DNA of 64,000 nucleotides from G963662655 sp963665015 (GCA_963665015.2 CAXXSY010000004.1:1736001-1800000); one strand, 5' to 3'. Shown: positions 33,048 through 42,784, numbered from the stretch's first letter. The notes: generated by a model not told the origin, from the sequence alone. Translations and numbers: made by a program.

Positions 33048-36000
33048 TTACTTTATCAGCAGCGCTTTGTGTATCTTCTTGTAGTTATCCGTCTCCATCT
33101 TGATGAAATAGACGCTGGAGGCGACGGATTTTCCTGTCTCGTCGTCACCGGCCCAGTTGATTGTGTGGTTGCCTTTCGGGTGATCGTCGTACCGGTAGAT
33201 TCGGACGCGCTGTCCCTTGACGTTGTAGATGGAGATGGTGACATCGGATTGCTCTGCAAGCGAGAAGTCGATACGTGTCTCCGGGTTGAACGGATTGGGG
33301 AAGTTGCCGTGCAGTGCGGTGATGTATTCATCTGCGGGTGGTGCTTCCGGTTCGTCGGTGACGGTTACGGAGACCGGGCCGAAGAAGTCGCACGATCCGT
33401 TTCGTTCCATGCTTTGCAGCCAGTAGTGGTAGGTATGGCTCTCGATGACGTCGTCGTCGGTGAATTCGTAGGAGACCTCGACTTCGGAATTGTGCGCGTC
33501 GATCATCGGGATGGTGACCAGCATCGCTTCATCCAGGTTTTCCACTTCCGAGCGGTAGAGGTTGTAACCGAGCAGGTCGTTCTCCGACTGCGTGACCCAG
33601 TTGATCTGCACGAATCCCGAAGTCGTCGTTGTCGCCGTGAAGGAGGAGAGCGATACCGGCAGCGTGAAGTCGTCGCTTCCGAATCCGATATCGAGGTCTC
33701 CCTCGGCTCTGCCCATGCTCAATCCGGTTATGACGAGCGTGGAGCCGTCGTAGGTGAAATACGGCGCGGTTACGCCCGAACCGAACATCGGAATGGCGAT
33801 CCAGTCACCCTCGTTCAGCGAGTAGTAGATGAAGTTGATTTCGTATGGGTATCCGACGAGGTTGAAGGTGAGGCTCCCGTTATAGACCGTGTCGTCGGTC
33901 GAGGTCATCCGAACGGCCATATCGAGGTCTTCGGTCGCGCCGACGTAAGCCATGTTGGCGATGAAGTTTTCGTATTCGGTGCGCTGGTCGCTCCCTGGGA
34001 GCCCTCCCTTGATACCGAGCTCGAGAATGAGCGCTATCTGTCCGGAGGGAACCACGCTGGGGAAGAATATAATGGAGGGCAACTCGACATCGCCGACTTG
34101 CGGAATGTCCACCTGGAAGAAGCCCATCATCCATTCGCCGGGCTCGATGATGTCTCCGGCAAGCCCGGTGCCCTTGTCACGGGCAGGGCTACCTTCGGGC
34201 ATCTGTGTGTTGAATGTCCACTCCAGCGACGGCCCGGCCTGATTGCGGATGCTTCGCGGTGTTATCCTGACCCAGTATGGTGTGTCGGACAGGAGGTAGC
34301 CGGCAGGGAGATTATACTGGTTGTCCATGAGGTCGATGTCGTGGATCGCGTTCGCCGAAGAGAAATCGGGAGTGTAGTCGAGGTTGATCGACCAGCGATA
34401 GACATCGATGTCGTCCGACCAGTGGATGAACGGGAAGTCGGTGGACACGTTGTTTCCGGTGGGCAGGCCATCCTGCGGCTGACCGGGGACCGGAGCTGTG
34501 GTGGCATCGAAGCAGTACGCACCGATATCCATTTGGGTGCCGTCGGGGTCCTGATCCAGGGGATCGGTGTGCCAGTCCGTGCCGTTGCCGTTGAAGTCGG
34601 GATCGCCGGCGTTGATACAGGGGCTGTTCGCGCGGAGCGTGAAATTGCCGTTCGCCGGATCGATGAACCGTGGGTTGGCGTCGATGTTGCCGTCGCCAGT
34701 GTCGTATCCCAGCATGTTGTTGTACTCAGCCTGAATCGTCGAGTTGGCGTCGAGGTGGTTGATCGCGCTGTCGTACTGCGTTTCGCTCCAGACGATGTTC
34801 ATGTTCCACTCGGCGTTCGAACTGTAGAGGGACGAACCGAAATCATAACCGTAGATGGTGTTGTTATGCACAGATGCCGCTGTCGTGTAATACATGGAGA
34901 CACCGGAGTTTCCGGCGGGATCGTGGGAAAATGCCGGATCGAGGAACATCGTGTTGTGGTGGATCGATACGGGGCTCAGGATCGTGACGAGGTGCGTTCC
35001 GATGTCGTTATTCAGGAGTGTGTTGTCATGGACTTGAACCACCGAGGTCCCTTCCAGCTTGATACCGGTAGCGAAGTCCTCGATTTTGCATCCGCGAATC
35101 GTGCCCTCAGCGCCAGGGCCGAAGTATATGCCGTCGCCGATGTTCCGGGTTGCGGAGCTGCTGGACTTGATGCGCAGATTGGTGAGCGTGGGTGTCGTGA
35201 TCTCGCGGTTGAGGGAGACAGCACGGACGCCGTTCTGAAACCCTTCGATAACCACGTCGTCGGCATGGGTCGAGTCGCCCACGATGATCCGATCGACGTT
35301 CAGCAGCATGATACCGACCGCTCCGTTGCGTGTGGCAGAGCTGCTGCACTTGATGCGGAGATTGGTCAGGGTGGGGGTGCTGCGCTGGACGTAATCGGAT
35401 GCCATGTCATAGTAGATACCATAATCGTATCCATCCAGGATCGCGTTTTTGATGTTCGCGGTAACGGAGCCGGTGAAAAGCAGGCTGTGCCTGTCCTCTC
35501 TGGTGGCGCTGGAGGATGTTTTAATACGGATATTGGTCAGTGTGGGTGTCGATCTGCTTCGAAGTCGCTGATTGATGATCAGGATACCGTTGTCGCAGTC
35601 CTCGATGATGACGGAATCCTGCTCTGCCTCACGCCCGATAATGACGGAATCGAGATCGTGGAGGCGCATGCCGTATGTAATGCCACGTGTCGCCGAGCTG
35701 GAGGTTTTAATGCGTATATTGGTCAATGTCGGTGTTTCGCGGAGAACGCCTTCGCCGTAGTAATCGATACCGGTGGTGAAGTTCTCGATGGTAACGCCGT
35801 GAATGTTTGCCTCGATCGGACCATCGAGTACGATTGCCGTGGTATCCACGCGGGTTGCCGAGCTCGAGTTCTTGATACGCAGGTTGGTCAGCGTGGGTGT
35901 GGAAATCTCGCGGTCTAGCGATTGCTGGATCAGGATGCCCATGGGGTAGTTTTCGATGACGATCGAGTCGTTTTCCGTCTCGCCGCCGATCTGGATATCG

Positions 36001-37529
36001 GTGGTGTTGTAGAGCGAGATCGCGGTTGTTGCGGATCGCGTCGCGGAGCTGGATGTCTTGATACGGATGTTGGTCAGGGTCGGAGTGCTGAGCGGGTCGT
36101 TGCCGCTGCTGTTGATCGAGATACCCTTTCCGTAGTCCTCGATAACGACGTTTTCGATATTCGGTTCGCAGAAGCCGCTGATCTTGATGGCTTCCTGTCC
36201 GCTTCTCGTCGCGCTGGAGGATGTTTTTATCCGGATATTGGACAGGGTGGGTGTCGATGAGCCCTGGACGTTGTCGATATCGATACCGTAGTCGTAATCC
36301 TCGATGGTGACGTTATCGATCGCTTCGTTATAAGTTCCCTGAATGATAAGTCCGGTTCCTTCGGGTCTGGTCGCGCTGCTGGAGCTCTTGATCCGCAGAT
36401 TGGTGAAGGTTGGGGTCTCGCGATTGCTACGTCCGAGCCTCTGAAGAGTGATACCGTTCTGAGCTCCGAGGATATCGCAGTCCGACAATGTACCGCTGCC
36501 GTCCTGGGAATAAATGAGGCCACCCCAGACACCGCCGTCGAGTCCGCGGAATGTCGCGCCGGTGGCGTTGAGTTCACCGAGGACCTGGAACGCTTGTCCT
36601 TCGCTTAACAGGACGACGACTCCCTGATCGATATTGAGTATTCCGTTATTTTCTATGTGTGCATTCTGATAGATGATGAACGGGCTGTTCTGAATTGGCC
36701 AGAGTCCATCGACCGGCAGTGCAGCATCCACGATGGTGCCGACGACGATGTAGTCCTCTTCGACCATCGTTTGATCGTTCACGCCGTCGCTGATGGTGAG
36801 CGTGACGGTGTAGATGCCGTTATCAAGGTATGTATGAACCGGGTTTGGCTCGTAGTTCGGACCCGAGTCGTCGCCGAAATCCCACTCGTAGGTCTGGATG
36901 CTTCCCTGCGCGTTCGAATAGAACTGGACCTGAAGCGGAGCCGTGCCGGAGGTTACGTCGGAAGAGATGAAGGCGGACATGTTGTTCGTCACATGGATCG
37001 CGTCGTATAACGTTATTTCGTGCCAGGCTCCCAGTGAATCCGAGATCGACAGTGATACGTCGAAATCGCCTCCCGCATGGTAGGTGTGGCGGATCGGAGA
37101 GGGTGGATTGATCACCGGGTCGGTACCGTCGCCGAAGTCCCATACCGATTCGGTGAATCTTCCCAGCGAAGTGTTGGTGAAGCCGGCAGTAAAAGGAGCG
37201 TAACCGGTACTCTGCGGGATATTGAATCGAGCCTGGATGACGTTTATATAGTTATACTTGTATTCAGTCAGGTAGTCGGTGTCCCAAAACACGGTGAGTT
37301 CGACCGTGTAGCTTCCTCCGGTCTCATAGGCGTGACTCGGATATTGCTCAGTGGAAGTTTCACCATCGCCGAAAATCCAGCGGTATTCCGTTGGCTCCGG
37401 GTCGCACATCGGAGTGAAATATACGTTTTGGTAAGCGCCGACCGATGTCATGTCGGCCATGAAATCGACCGTGTTTGCAGACAGAATCGCTGCCACGGCA
37501 AAGATGGAAAGAATCAAAATTCGTCTCAT
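33048..37529 (-). CDS. Secreted PKD/beta-helix surface protein with C-terminal sorting domain
   Basis: A 1493-residue protein. It has a signal peptide (MRRILILSIFAVAAILSANT), then three PKD domains (residues 20-265; motifs YRWIFGDGE, VWDFGDGT, YEWDFGDDSG). A right-handed beta-helix region (290-850) contains eight copies of a TPTLTNIRIKTSSSATR-like repeat. A Cna/Ig-like region follows, and the tail is an NPFNPET...YNVKGQRV...SSVYFIK sorting domain typical of secreted cargo in the FCB group. It is probably outer-surface bound, perhaps carbohydrate binding or adhesive; no catalytic site was found. The ATG at 37529 follows GCGAGGAACC. Confidence 0.9.
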   Translation of the reverse strand: MRRILILSIFAVAAILSANTVDFMADMTSVGAYQNVYFTPMCDPEPTEYRWIFGDGETSTEQYPSHAYETGGSYTVELTVFWDTDYLTEYKYNYINVIQARFNIPQSTGYAPFTAGFTNTSLGRFTESVWDFGDGTDPVINPPSPIRHTYHAGGDFDVSLSISDSLGAWHEITLYDAIHVTNNMSAFISSDVTSGTAPLQVQFYSNAQGSIQTYEWDFGDDSGPNYEPNPVHTYLDNGIYTVTLTISDGVNDQTMVEEDYIVVGTIVDAALPVDGLWPIQNSPFIIYQNAHIENNGILNIDQGVVVLLSEGQAFQVLGELNATGATFRGLDGGVWGGLIYSQDGSGTLSDCDILGAQNGITLQRLGRSNRETPTFTNLRIKSSSSATRPEGTGLIIQGTYNEAIDNVTIEDYDYGIDIDNVQGSSTPTLSNIRIKTSSSATRSGQEAIKISGFCEPNIENVVIEDYGKGISINSSGNDPLSTPTLTNIRIKTSSSATRSATTAISLYNTTDIQIGGETENDSIVIENYPMGILIQQSLDREISTPTLTNLRIKNSSSATRVDTTAIVLDGPIEANIHGVTIENFTTGIDYYGEGVLRETPTLTNIRIKTSSSATRGITYGMRLHDLDSVIIGREAEQDSVIIEDCDNGILIINQRLRSRSTPTLTNIRIKTSSSATREDRHSLLFTGSVTANIKNAILDGYDYGIYYDMASDYVQRSTPTLTNLRIKCSSSATRNGAVGIMLLNVDRIIVGDSTHADDVVIEGFQNGVRAVSLNREITTPTLTNLRIKSSSSATRNIGDGIYFGPGAEGTIRGCKIEDFATGIKLEGTSVVQVHDNTLLNNDIGTHLVTILSPVSIHHNTMFLDPAFSHDPAGNSGVSMYYTTAASVHNNTIYGYDFGSSLYSSNAEWNMNIVWSETQYDSAINHLDANSTIQAEYNNMLGYDTGDGNIDANPRFIDPANGNFTLRANSPCINAGDPDFNGNGTDWHTDPLDQDPDGTQMDIGAYCFDATTAPVPGQPQDGLPTGNNVSTDFPFIHWSDDIDVYRWSINLDYTPDFSSANAIHDIDLMDNQYNLPAGYLLSDTPYWVRITPRSIRNQAGPSLEWTFNTQMPEGSPARDKGTGLAGDIIEPGEWMMGFFQVDIPQVGDVELPSIIFFPSVVPSGQIALILELGIKGGLPGSDQRTEYENFIANMAYVGATEDLDMAVRMTSTDDTVYNGSLTFNLVGYPYEINFIYYSLNEGDWIAIPMFGSGVTAPYFTYDGSTLVITGLSMGRAEGDLDIGFGSDDFTLPVSLSSFTATTTTSGFVQINWVTQSENDLLGYNLYRSEVENLDEAMLVTIPMIDAHNSEVEVSYEFTDDDVIESHTYHYWLQSMERNGSCDFFGPVSVTVTDEPEAPPADEYITALHGNFPNPFNPETRIDFSLAEQSDVTISIYNVKGQRVRIYRYDDHPKGNHTINWAGDDETGKSVASSVYFIKMETDNYKKIHKALLIK
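35150..36420 (-). repeat. Eight in-gene repeats encoding an IRIKTSSSATR-type motif
   Basis: Within the surface-protein gene a block of about 50 bases encoding (T/S)PTLTN(I/L)RIK(x)SSSATR recurs about every 165-180 bases. Centres lie near 36370, 36210, 36045, 35865, 35690, 35505, 35335 and 35155. Only one or two residues change inside the motif, while the roughly 40 residues between motifs differ freely. Such conservation within one gene fits either a rigid beta-helix rung or recent expansion by unequal recombination. Confidence 0.88.
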
Positions 37530-37770
37530 GGTTCCTCGCTTGTTTCATTTGTTATAAGCTTATGTTGCAAGCCCGGCTTGCCGTTATTTTTCATTCTGCA
37601 CTTATTCTGTTATGCGAAACCGATATTGTCAAGCGATTTACTGTTGCTGGTGGAATACGTAATTATAACGTGTGCCTGAAGTTGATTCTATCGGAGGACT
37701 GTGGCGTATAATCGAGAAAAAGCTTTACAAGAAAAGAAGTGCGTCGGGAAAATGTACTTCCTCAATCGAT

Positions 37771-38811
37771 ATGGAAGAAATAATACGCCTGACGCAGTAC
37801 TCGGAGTATTCCGGTTGCGCTGCGAAGTTGGGACCGTGCGTCTTGACAGAATCCCTGGGTGATCTGACCCAGACCTCTTGCGAGGCACTGCTTGTCGATT
37901 TCCGGCACAGCGAGGATGCCGGCGTGTATAAAATCTCTGATGATGTGGCGATTGTGCAGACGGTCGATTTCTTCCCACCCGTGGTCGATGATCCCTATTC
38001 GTTCGGGCAGATCGCAGCCGCCAATTCTCTTTCCGATATCTATGCCATGGGAGGGAGACCGGTCACCGCGCTGAGCATCGTCTGTTTTCCGCTTCAGAAA
38101 CTGGATGTATCGGTTCTCAAGGCAATTGCCGAAGGCGGCATGAGCAAACTGCGCGAAGCCGGTTGTGCCCTGCTGGGCGGACACAGCATCAAGGACGATA
38201 GCGTCAAGTACGGACTCGCGGTCACCGGGCTGATCCATCCTTCCAAAATTCTGCTCAACAACACGCCGAAGCCCGACGAACACCTGATCCTGACCAAGCC
38301 CATCGGCAACGGCATCATCAACACCGCCATCCGTCAGGGCAAGGCGGACGACGACCTGATCGAGATGGTCACGCGATCCATGGCGACGCTGAACAAGATT
38401 TCTGCCGAGGTGATCGCGGATTACCCCATTTCAGCCTGTACGGACGTCACCGGATTCGGTCTGGCGGGGCATGCCTTCGAGATGATTCAGGATACGGGTG
38501 TCGGTATCGTGCTTGATTTCAACGCCGTTCCGCTCTACCCTCACACCCTCGAGATGGCAAAGAGGAAGTTGGTTCCCGGCGGTACGAAAGGCAATATCGA
38601 CTACCGGATCGACCATGTTCAGGACGGCGCCGATCTCCCGCAGTGGATTCTCGATATCCTCTTTGATCCGCAGACCTCCGGCGGACTGCTCTTCTCCGTT
38701 TCCCCCTCGGTCTCGACACAAATCATCGAAAGACTTAGCGAGAAAGACGTCACCGCCGCCGTGATCGGTCATACGACCAGGAACGCCGGCAAGCTCGTAA
38801 TAACATATTAG
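37771..38811 (+). CDS. selD: Selenophosphate synthetase (stand-alone)
   Basis: This enzyme makes selenophosphate from selenide and ATP. Starting at ATG 37771 gives 346 residues, with the active-site loop YSGCAAKLGP (Cys16, Lys19), then ISDDVAIVQTVDFFPPVVDD, FGQIAAANSLSDIYAMGG, LLGGHSIKDDSVKYG, TDVTGFGLAGHAFEM and FDPQTSGGLLFSV. The active site uses Cys, not Sec. The open frame extends upstream to 37672, but that part (SIGGLWRIIEKKLYKKRS) does not look like SelD and no clear ribosome-binding site decides the start. It is the second SelD in the window, besides the fused one at 16672. Confidence 0.93.
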   Translation: MEEIIRLTQYSEYSGCAAKLGPCVLTESLGDLTQTSCEALLVDFRHSEDAGVYKISDDVAIVQTVDFFPPVVDDPYSFGQIAAANSLSDIYAMGGRPVTALSIVCFPLQKLDVSVLKAIAEGGMSKLREAGCALLGGHSIKDDSVKYGLAVTGLIHPSKILLNNTPKPDEHLILTKPIGNGIINTAIRQGKADDDLIEMVTRSMATLNKISAEVIADYPISACTDVTGFGLAGHAFEMIQDTGVGIVLDFNAVPLYPHTLEMAKRKLVPGGTKGNIDYRIDHVQDGADLPQWILDILFDPQTSGGLLFSVSPSVSTQIIERLSEKDVTAAVIGHTTRNAGKLVITY

Positions 38812-39249
38812 TTCAATAGCATACACCTAATCGATCTTCTATAGAGGCAATCCCTCTGTCTTGCCCTTCTTCATTTCCCATCCCTCGTAGCGCGTGACCT
38901 CCGGGCGCGCCTCTCTGAACACGGAGGTCTGTACCTTACAGCATTCGTCGGGCGCTTACCCAAAGAAACGCCGCTCGTAATCCCGTAGGGATGACAGATT
39001 TCAGGCTGGGGCGTAAGCCTCAGTAATATCTGATACAAAGAAAGAGCGCCGGAGGTGCGACAGATGTGTAGTACTGCTTGCCGTCTGTCGTCCCTCCGGG
39101 ACTTCACTCCTCTCCTGTATCATGTACCCAGCGCTTACGCACTGGGCTAACATATTTCGTCCTTTCAGGACTCAGGACTGACAATGCTCGATCTATCCAG
39201 ATTCGGGAAGTGCCGTAATTATTACGAGCGATTGTATTTATAATTATTC
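38812..39249. repeat. Intergenic cluster of palindromic repeats
   Basis: This 500-base gap has no gene. It contains the GCGCGTGACC hairpin (38885-38913, copy of 32702). A CTGTA/CAGACCTCCGTGT element, read on the minus strand near 38920-38945, resembles 47133-47160. A reversed two-hairpin element lies at 38980-39023 (ATCCC-GTA-GGGAT, then CTGGGG-CGTAAG-CCTCAG). A further partial unit is near 39085-39105, and a forward unit lies at 39127-39171 (CCCAG...CTGGG with GCTTACG loop; GTCCT...AGGAC). A TTGACT at 39250 may be the -35 of the next gene. Confidence 0.75.
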
Positions 39250-39312
39250 TTGACTAACACATGCAACGGAATATTGTTTATTGGGGAATTTGATATATAT
39301 AGGAGGTGAACT

Positions 39313-39729
39313 ATGCAGATACTATACCAGTGGATCCCTGTTATTGCCGTAATTATTGCAGCAATTGTGGGGTATATCTTCTCGACAGTGAAAATTTACC
39401 GAGAGCAGAAACAGAAAATGTATAAAGAGGTGCTACCTGTAATTCTCCATTTTATCCATAAACCTACAACAATCACAGAAAAGGAATTCAATGAAGCTCT
39501 GGCTACTTTTTGGGTGTATGCCAATAAACGTGCCTGTAAAGCAATAGATGATGTTATTTCTTGTCGACTTCATATAGAACGATACAAGACAAATGAAGAC
39601 TTCAACGTTGATCTTATTAGAAAGAATCAGTGTATGATAAAAGCGGTTCGATATGATCTATTGGGAATATTCTCATGGATTTCGCGATTTAATCATACTA
39701 TAATCAGACACTACTATATTGCTTTTTAA
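39313..39729 (+). CDS. Small membrane protein, AT-rich gene
   Basis: A 138-residue protein with one N-terminal membrane helix (WIPVIAVIIAAIVGYIFST) followed by a basic, helical cytoplasmic part (KIYREQKQKMYKEVLPVILHF). The ATG has a perfect AGGAGGTG seven bases upstream. Base and codon use are visibly more AT-rich than in the neighbours, and it stands alone after a repeat cluster, so horizontal acquisition is plausible. The family is unknown; the layout resembles small single-helix proteins found in defence islands, but no partner is seen here. Confidence 0.7.
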   Translation: MQILYQWIPVIAVIIAAIVGYIFSTVKIYREQKQKMYKEVLPVILHFIHKPTTITEKEFNEALATFWVYANKRACKAIDDVISCRLHIERYKTNEDFNVDLIRKNQCMIKAVRYDLLGIFSWISRFNHTIIRHYYIAF

Positions 39730-39869
39730 TGAAAACACACGCGATGGGTAAGGTGAGGTACAATCAACGATATACAATTTGTAAGGAATTGCTGGTACTC
39801 GTTACAGGCAGGTGATTGTCGGATAGTAAGGCACGAGAATTGCATAATACATTCGAAAAGGAGGAGCTT

Positions 39870-40403
39870 ATGAAGTCGATGACGATGATTCTCGCGGTGG
39901 TCATTCTGTTGGCTGCGTGTTCAACGACGCGGTTCGACGTCTATCGCGTAGATGACACGCCGGGCAATGTCGAGATTTACTACACGAACAAAGCGGCGTT
40001 CACCGGCGAGGAAGCGCAGGATGTCCCGAACGTCTCGTTCTATCTGCAATTCGAGAAGAAGGCCGAAAAATCGTTCTGGTACATCGTGTGCGAAGTGACG
40101 GGACTGCAATCGATCGAGCCTCCGATGACGCTGACGATGGAGCTGGACGGGAAGTCGCACGAACTGGAGAGCGAGCGGATGGTCGTCGAGCACGACGGCA
40201 AGCAGGCGGTCGAGAAGGTTTTCTACCTGATCAACAGCGACACCTACTCGAAAATCGTCTTTGCCGACCGGGTGCAGTTCCGCATGAAAGCGGAGAACCT
40301 GGATCGCTCGACCTGGCTGGTGAAAGAGGACAAGGTGCGGTTCAACCTGTTCAAGGAGTTCGTCGATAGCCAGGTAATGAACGCGAGCGTGATCTACAAA
40401 TAG
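39870..40403 (+). CDS. Lipoprotein, unknown function
   Basis: The 177-residue protein starts at ATG 39870, behind AAAGGAGGAGC; the extension to 39816 lacks such a site. The lipobox is LLAACST (Cys18). The mature part is beta-rich (FDVYRVDDTPGNVEIYYTNK, VSFYLQFEKKAEKSFWYIV, PPMTLTMELDGKSHELES), like a small immunoglobulin-type or lipocalin-type sandwich. No motif identifies a function. It is convergent with the pilus-type gene ending at 40407. Confidence 0.82.
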   Translation: MKSMTMILAVVILLAACSTTRFDVYRVDDTPGNVEIYYTNKAAFTGEEAQDVPNVSFYLQFEKKAEKSFWYIVCEVTGLQSIEPPMTLTMELDGKSHELESERMVVEHDGKQAVEKVFYLINSDTYSKIVFADRVQFRMKAENLDRSTWLVKEDKVRFNLFKEFVDSQVMNASVIYK

Positions 40404-40406
40404 TAA

Positions 40407-42191
40407 TCAGTATCGCAACTTCTGACCCGGGTAGATCAGCAGGACTCTCTTTCCGTCCACCTCTTTTGACTTGAGCTTGTTGATCTGCTCGAGCCTGCCG
40501 ACATCGATGCCGAGTTTGTTTGCGATCAAGCTCGGGTTGTCGCCTTCTTGAACGATGTAAACATCTTTCGAGATGATATCCTCTTCGTCGCCGAACGGCC
40601 TGACCGTCTTGCCTTCAGCCCGTTTCCTGAGACGCTTCGTGATCAGGGGATCGGGCATGTCGAAGGATATTTCGTAGTCCCAGACGGTGTAGTTCTCGAT
40701 CTCGCGCTGTTCGATCTTCTTGATCTCGCTGTTCGGGAACAGATTCGAGAAATCGACGATATTCTTCCGCGAGCTGGTGCTCCCCTGCAAGCGAATCCTT
40801 CCCTCGTCCTTCATGATGTTCGAACCCCATGCCAGCGGGTTGTTCCGGAAAGAGTCCCCGAGGGAATCCACGATATAGCTCCACTGATTCCGATCTCCGA
40901 TATACTTGCGATAGAATCCCATGTCTGCTTCCAGCTTCTCGATCTGACCAGTGATGGAGGCGAGAGAATCGATTACCTGGTTGTTGATCTCGACCTGGTT
41001 TCCGATCTGCTCGATTTCGAGATTGACGGAAGAATTCGCGTTGAGGGCGTTGAATGTGCTCTCCAGGAAGAGGTAGGAGACCATCAGGAGGATGAGCAGC
41101 ACCATGAACCCTGGTATGCTGATCGAAAGCACATTCTGCTGTTCGAGGATGAATTTGGGCAGGAAATCGGCGTGGATCAGCGTCGCGTGCTTGGGCCGTG
41201 CGATTTCGGTGGCCAGCGAGATGGGTACGATGTAGCAAGCGAGTTCCTCGTCTGTGAAGTCGAGGTTCTCGTGCATGAAAGCGATGGGCAAGAGGTATTC
41301 GACCTTCACGTCCGATTCGTTCTCCCGCAGGTATTCCAGCTTGGCCTGGTTCAGCTTGTTTCCGGCGAGAAATATTCTGTCCAGATGCGGAAGCGCGCTC
41401 TGCTGTCTTTCGAGCAGGAACCGGCTGTGGACGCGTACGACAACGTTTTCCGATTCCGCCCCCTCGTTGATGATGGGTAGCGCGTTTACGAATTTATTGC
41501 CCTGCATCAGGATGACGCGACTGTACTCTTCGCCGATGTAGAAGATCGCGGTGATTTCGTCGTCGTCGAGCGTGTAGTGGTAACGGACCGCGTTGATCAG
41601 GGCGATTTCGTTGGTTTGCAGTCTTCGGTATTTAAGGTATTTACGCGGATTGATCTGGCTGGCGTCGATGAAGCGCTCGAGAAGCTCGAGTCTGCCGGAG
41701 TTCTTGACGCCGATGACCGATTCGCTGTCATGCTCGAACCATGTGAATGCCCGGCGGGGAAGCCCCTTGCCCGTGAAGGCGCGACGAACCTGTTCCTGCA
41801 TCTTGCGCTTGTTTTTCTTCTTTCCTGTGCGGATCGTCTTGTATTCCACGTTGAAGACATCGAGGTTCAGCGCGATCCGTGCGTCCTGCATGGCGAGGCT
41901 GTCGATCAGATTTCTGAGAATCTGCTGCGAGGTCATGGTCTCTTCGGTGACTTCCGCCTCGGTGTTTTCGTCGATGCTATCGAACTCGGCCGGCATCTCC
42001 GTAGAGGGAGTAGGTGATCCGAAATCGAAATCCTCGAAGAAGGAAGCTTCGTCATCGTGGTGTTCCTCGATGGGCATGATCTCTTCCAGCAGTTGATCGA
42101 TGTAGAGCTGATCATCGACGCAGCGCAGGCTTGCGATCCTGAGGTGCGATAACTCCTGGGAAACTCCGTAGTACAATCCGGTCTTCGACAT
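40407..42191 (-). CDS. PilM-PilN-like fusion with C-terminal LysM domain
   Basis: A 594-residue protein. Residues 1-350 look like a PilM-type actin-fold ATPase (ALINAVRYHYTLDDDEITAIFYIGEEYSRVI). One membrane helix lies near residues 365-385 (IPGFMVLLILLMVSYLFLES). A PilN-like coiled coil and ferredoxin-like region follows (NLEIEQIGNQVEINNQVIDS). Residues 545-594 are a LysM peptidoglycan-binding domain (YIVQEGDNPSLIANKLGI, YPGQKLRY). It would link a cytoplasmic ring to the wall in a type IV pilus or type II secretion-like machine. No other pil gene is nearby. ATG 42191 is better spaced from AAAGGA than ATG 42197. Confidence 0.75.
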   Translation of the reverse strand: MSKTGLYYGVSQELSHLRIASLRCVDDQLYIDQLLEEIMPIEEHHDDEASFFEDFDFGSPTPSTEMPAEFDSIDENTEAEVTEETMTSQQILRNLIDSLAMQDARIALNLDVFNVEYKTIRTGKKKNKRKMQEQVRRAFTGKGLPRRAFTWFEHDSESVIGVKNSGRLELLERFIDASQINPRKYLKYRRLQTNEIALINAVRYHYTLDDDEITAIFYIGEEYSRVILMQGNKFVNALPIINEGAESENVVVRVHSRFLLERQQSALPHLDRIFLAGNKLNQAKLEYLRENESDVKVEYLLPIAFMHENLDFTDEELACYIVPISLATEIARPKHATLIHADFLPKFILEQQNVLSISIPGFMVLLILLMVSYLFLESTFNALNANSSVNLEIEQIGNQVEINNQVIDSLASITGQIEKLEADMGFYRKYIGDRNQWSYIVDSLGDSFRNNPLAWGSNIMKDEGRIRLQGSTSSRKNIVDFSNLFPNSEIKKIEQREIENYTVWDYEISFDMPDPLITKRLRKRAEGKTVRPFGDEEDIISKDVYIVQEGDNPSLIANKLGIDVGRLEQINKLKSKEVDGKRVLLIYPGQKLRY

Positions 42192-42477
42192 CCACATTCC
42201 TTTACGTTGAATATTACTATTAGATAAATTGATCGGGAATTCATTGATGTCAACGAGAAAATCGTGGTTGACCGGATATGAACACGCCGTGTGCTTCTGC
42301 GTGCAGAATTCCTTCGCGCATGGAAAATTTGCTGGAAATGTTTGCGGATCGCGCCGGAGGTTTTTATACTATGTGTGGAGCGAGAAACGGTGGGTTACCG
42401 GAAAGGTTTGCTAAAAGTGAAAAAAATCGTTGACACGAGAAGCGCACCGTTTTTTCTGTACCACTCGTTACCGATGT

Positions 42478-42560
42478 GGAGGATTAGTTCTAATTGGTAA
42501 GACAGCGGTCTTGAAAACCGCCGGGCTTTGCCCTTGGGGGTTCGAGTCCCTCATCCTCCG
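42478..42560 (+). tRNA. tRNA-Ser (anticodon TGA)
   Basis: The acceptor GGAGGAT pairs with ATCCTCC. The anticodon stem-loop is GCGGT-CTTGAAA-ACCGC, which gives TGA. The long variable arm GGGC-TTT-GCCC and the T-loop TTCGAGT are present, and CCA is encoded at 42561-42563. The long variable arm confirms serine. The anticodon is TGA (reads UCA), not the TCA of selenocysteine tRNA. TTGACA at 42430-42435 may mark the promoter of the four-tRNA cluster. Confidence 0.95.
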
Positions 42561-42585
42561 CCATGATAGATCTTTAAATGCTGCT

Positions 42586-42679
<94 letters not shown>

Positions 42680-42688
42680 GATCCATAC

Positions 42689-42760
42689 AAGGCCGTCGCC
42701 AAGTGGTAAGGCACCAGGTTTTGGTTCTGGCATTCGGAGGTTCGAATCCTCCCGGCCTTG
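42689..42760 (+). tRNA. tRNA-Gln (anticodon TTG)
   Basis: The acceptor AAGGCCG pairs with CGGCCTT. The D-loop has AAGTGGTAA, and the anticodon loop TTTTGGT between CCAGG and TCTGG gives TTG. The T-arm is GGAGG-TTCGAAT-CCTCC. CCA is encoded at 42761-42763. Confidence 0.96.
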
Positions 42761-42784
42761 CCATATAATATAAAACTTTCGCGC

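Noticed and set aside
33069..35918. 949-residue plus-strand open frame
   Set aside because: Antisense shadow of the PKD/beta-helix gene; no signal, domains or ribosome-binding site.
42478..42560. Selenocysteine tRNA (because two selD genes are in the window)
   Set aside because: The anticodon is TGA, which reads UCA serine codons; tRNA-Sec has TCA and a longer acceptor branch.
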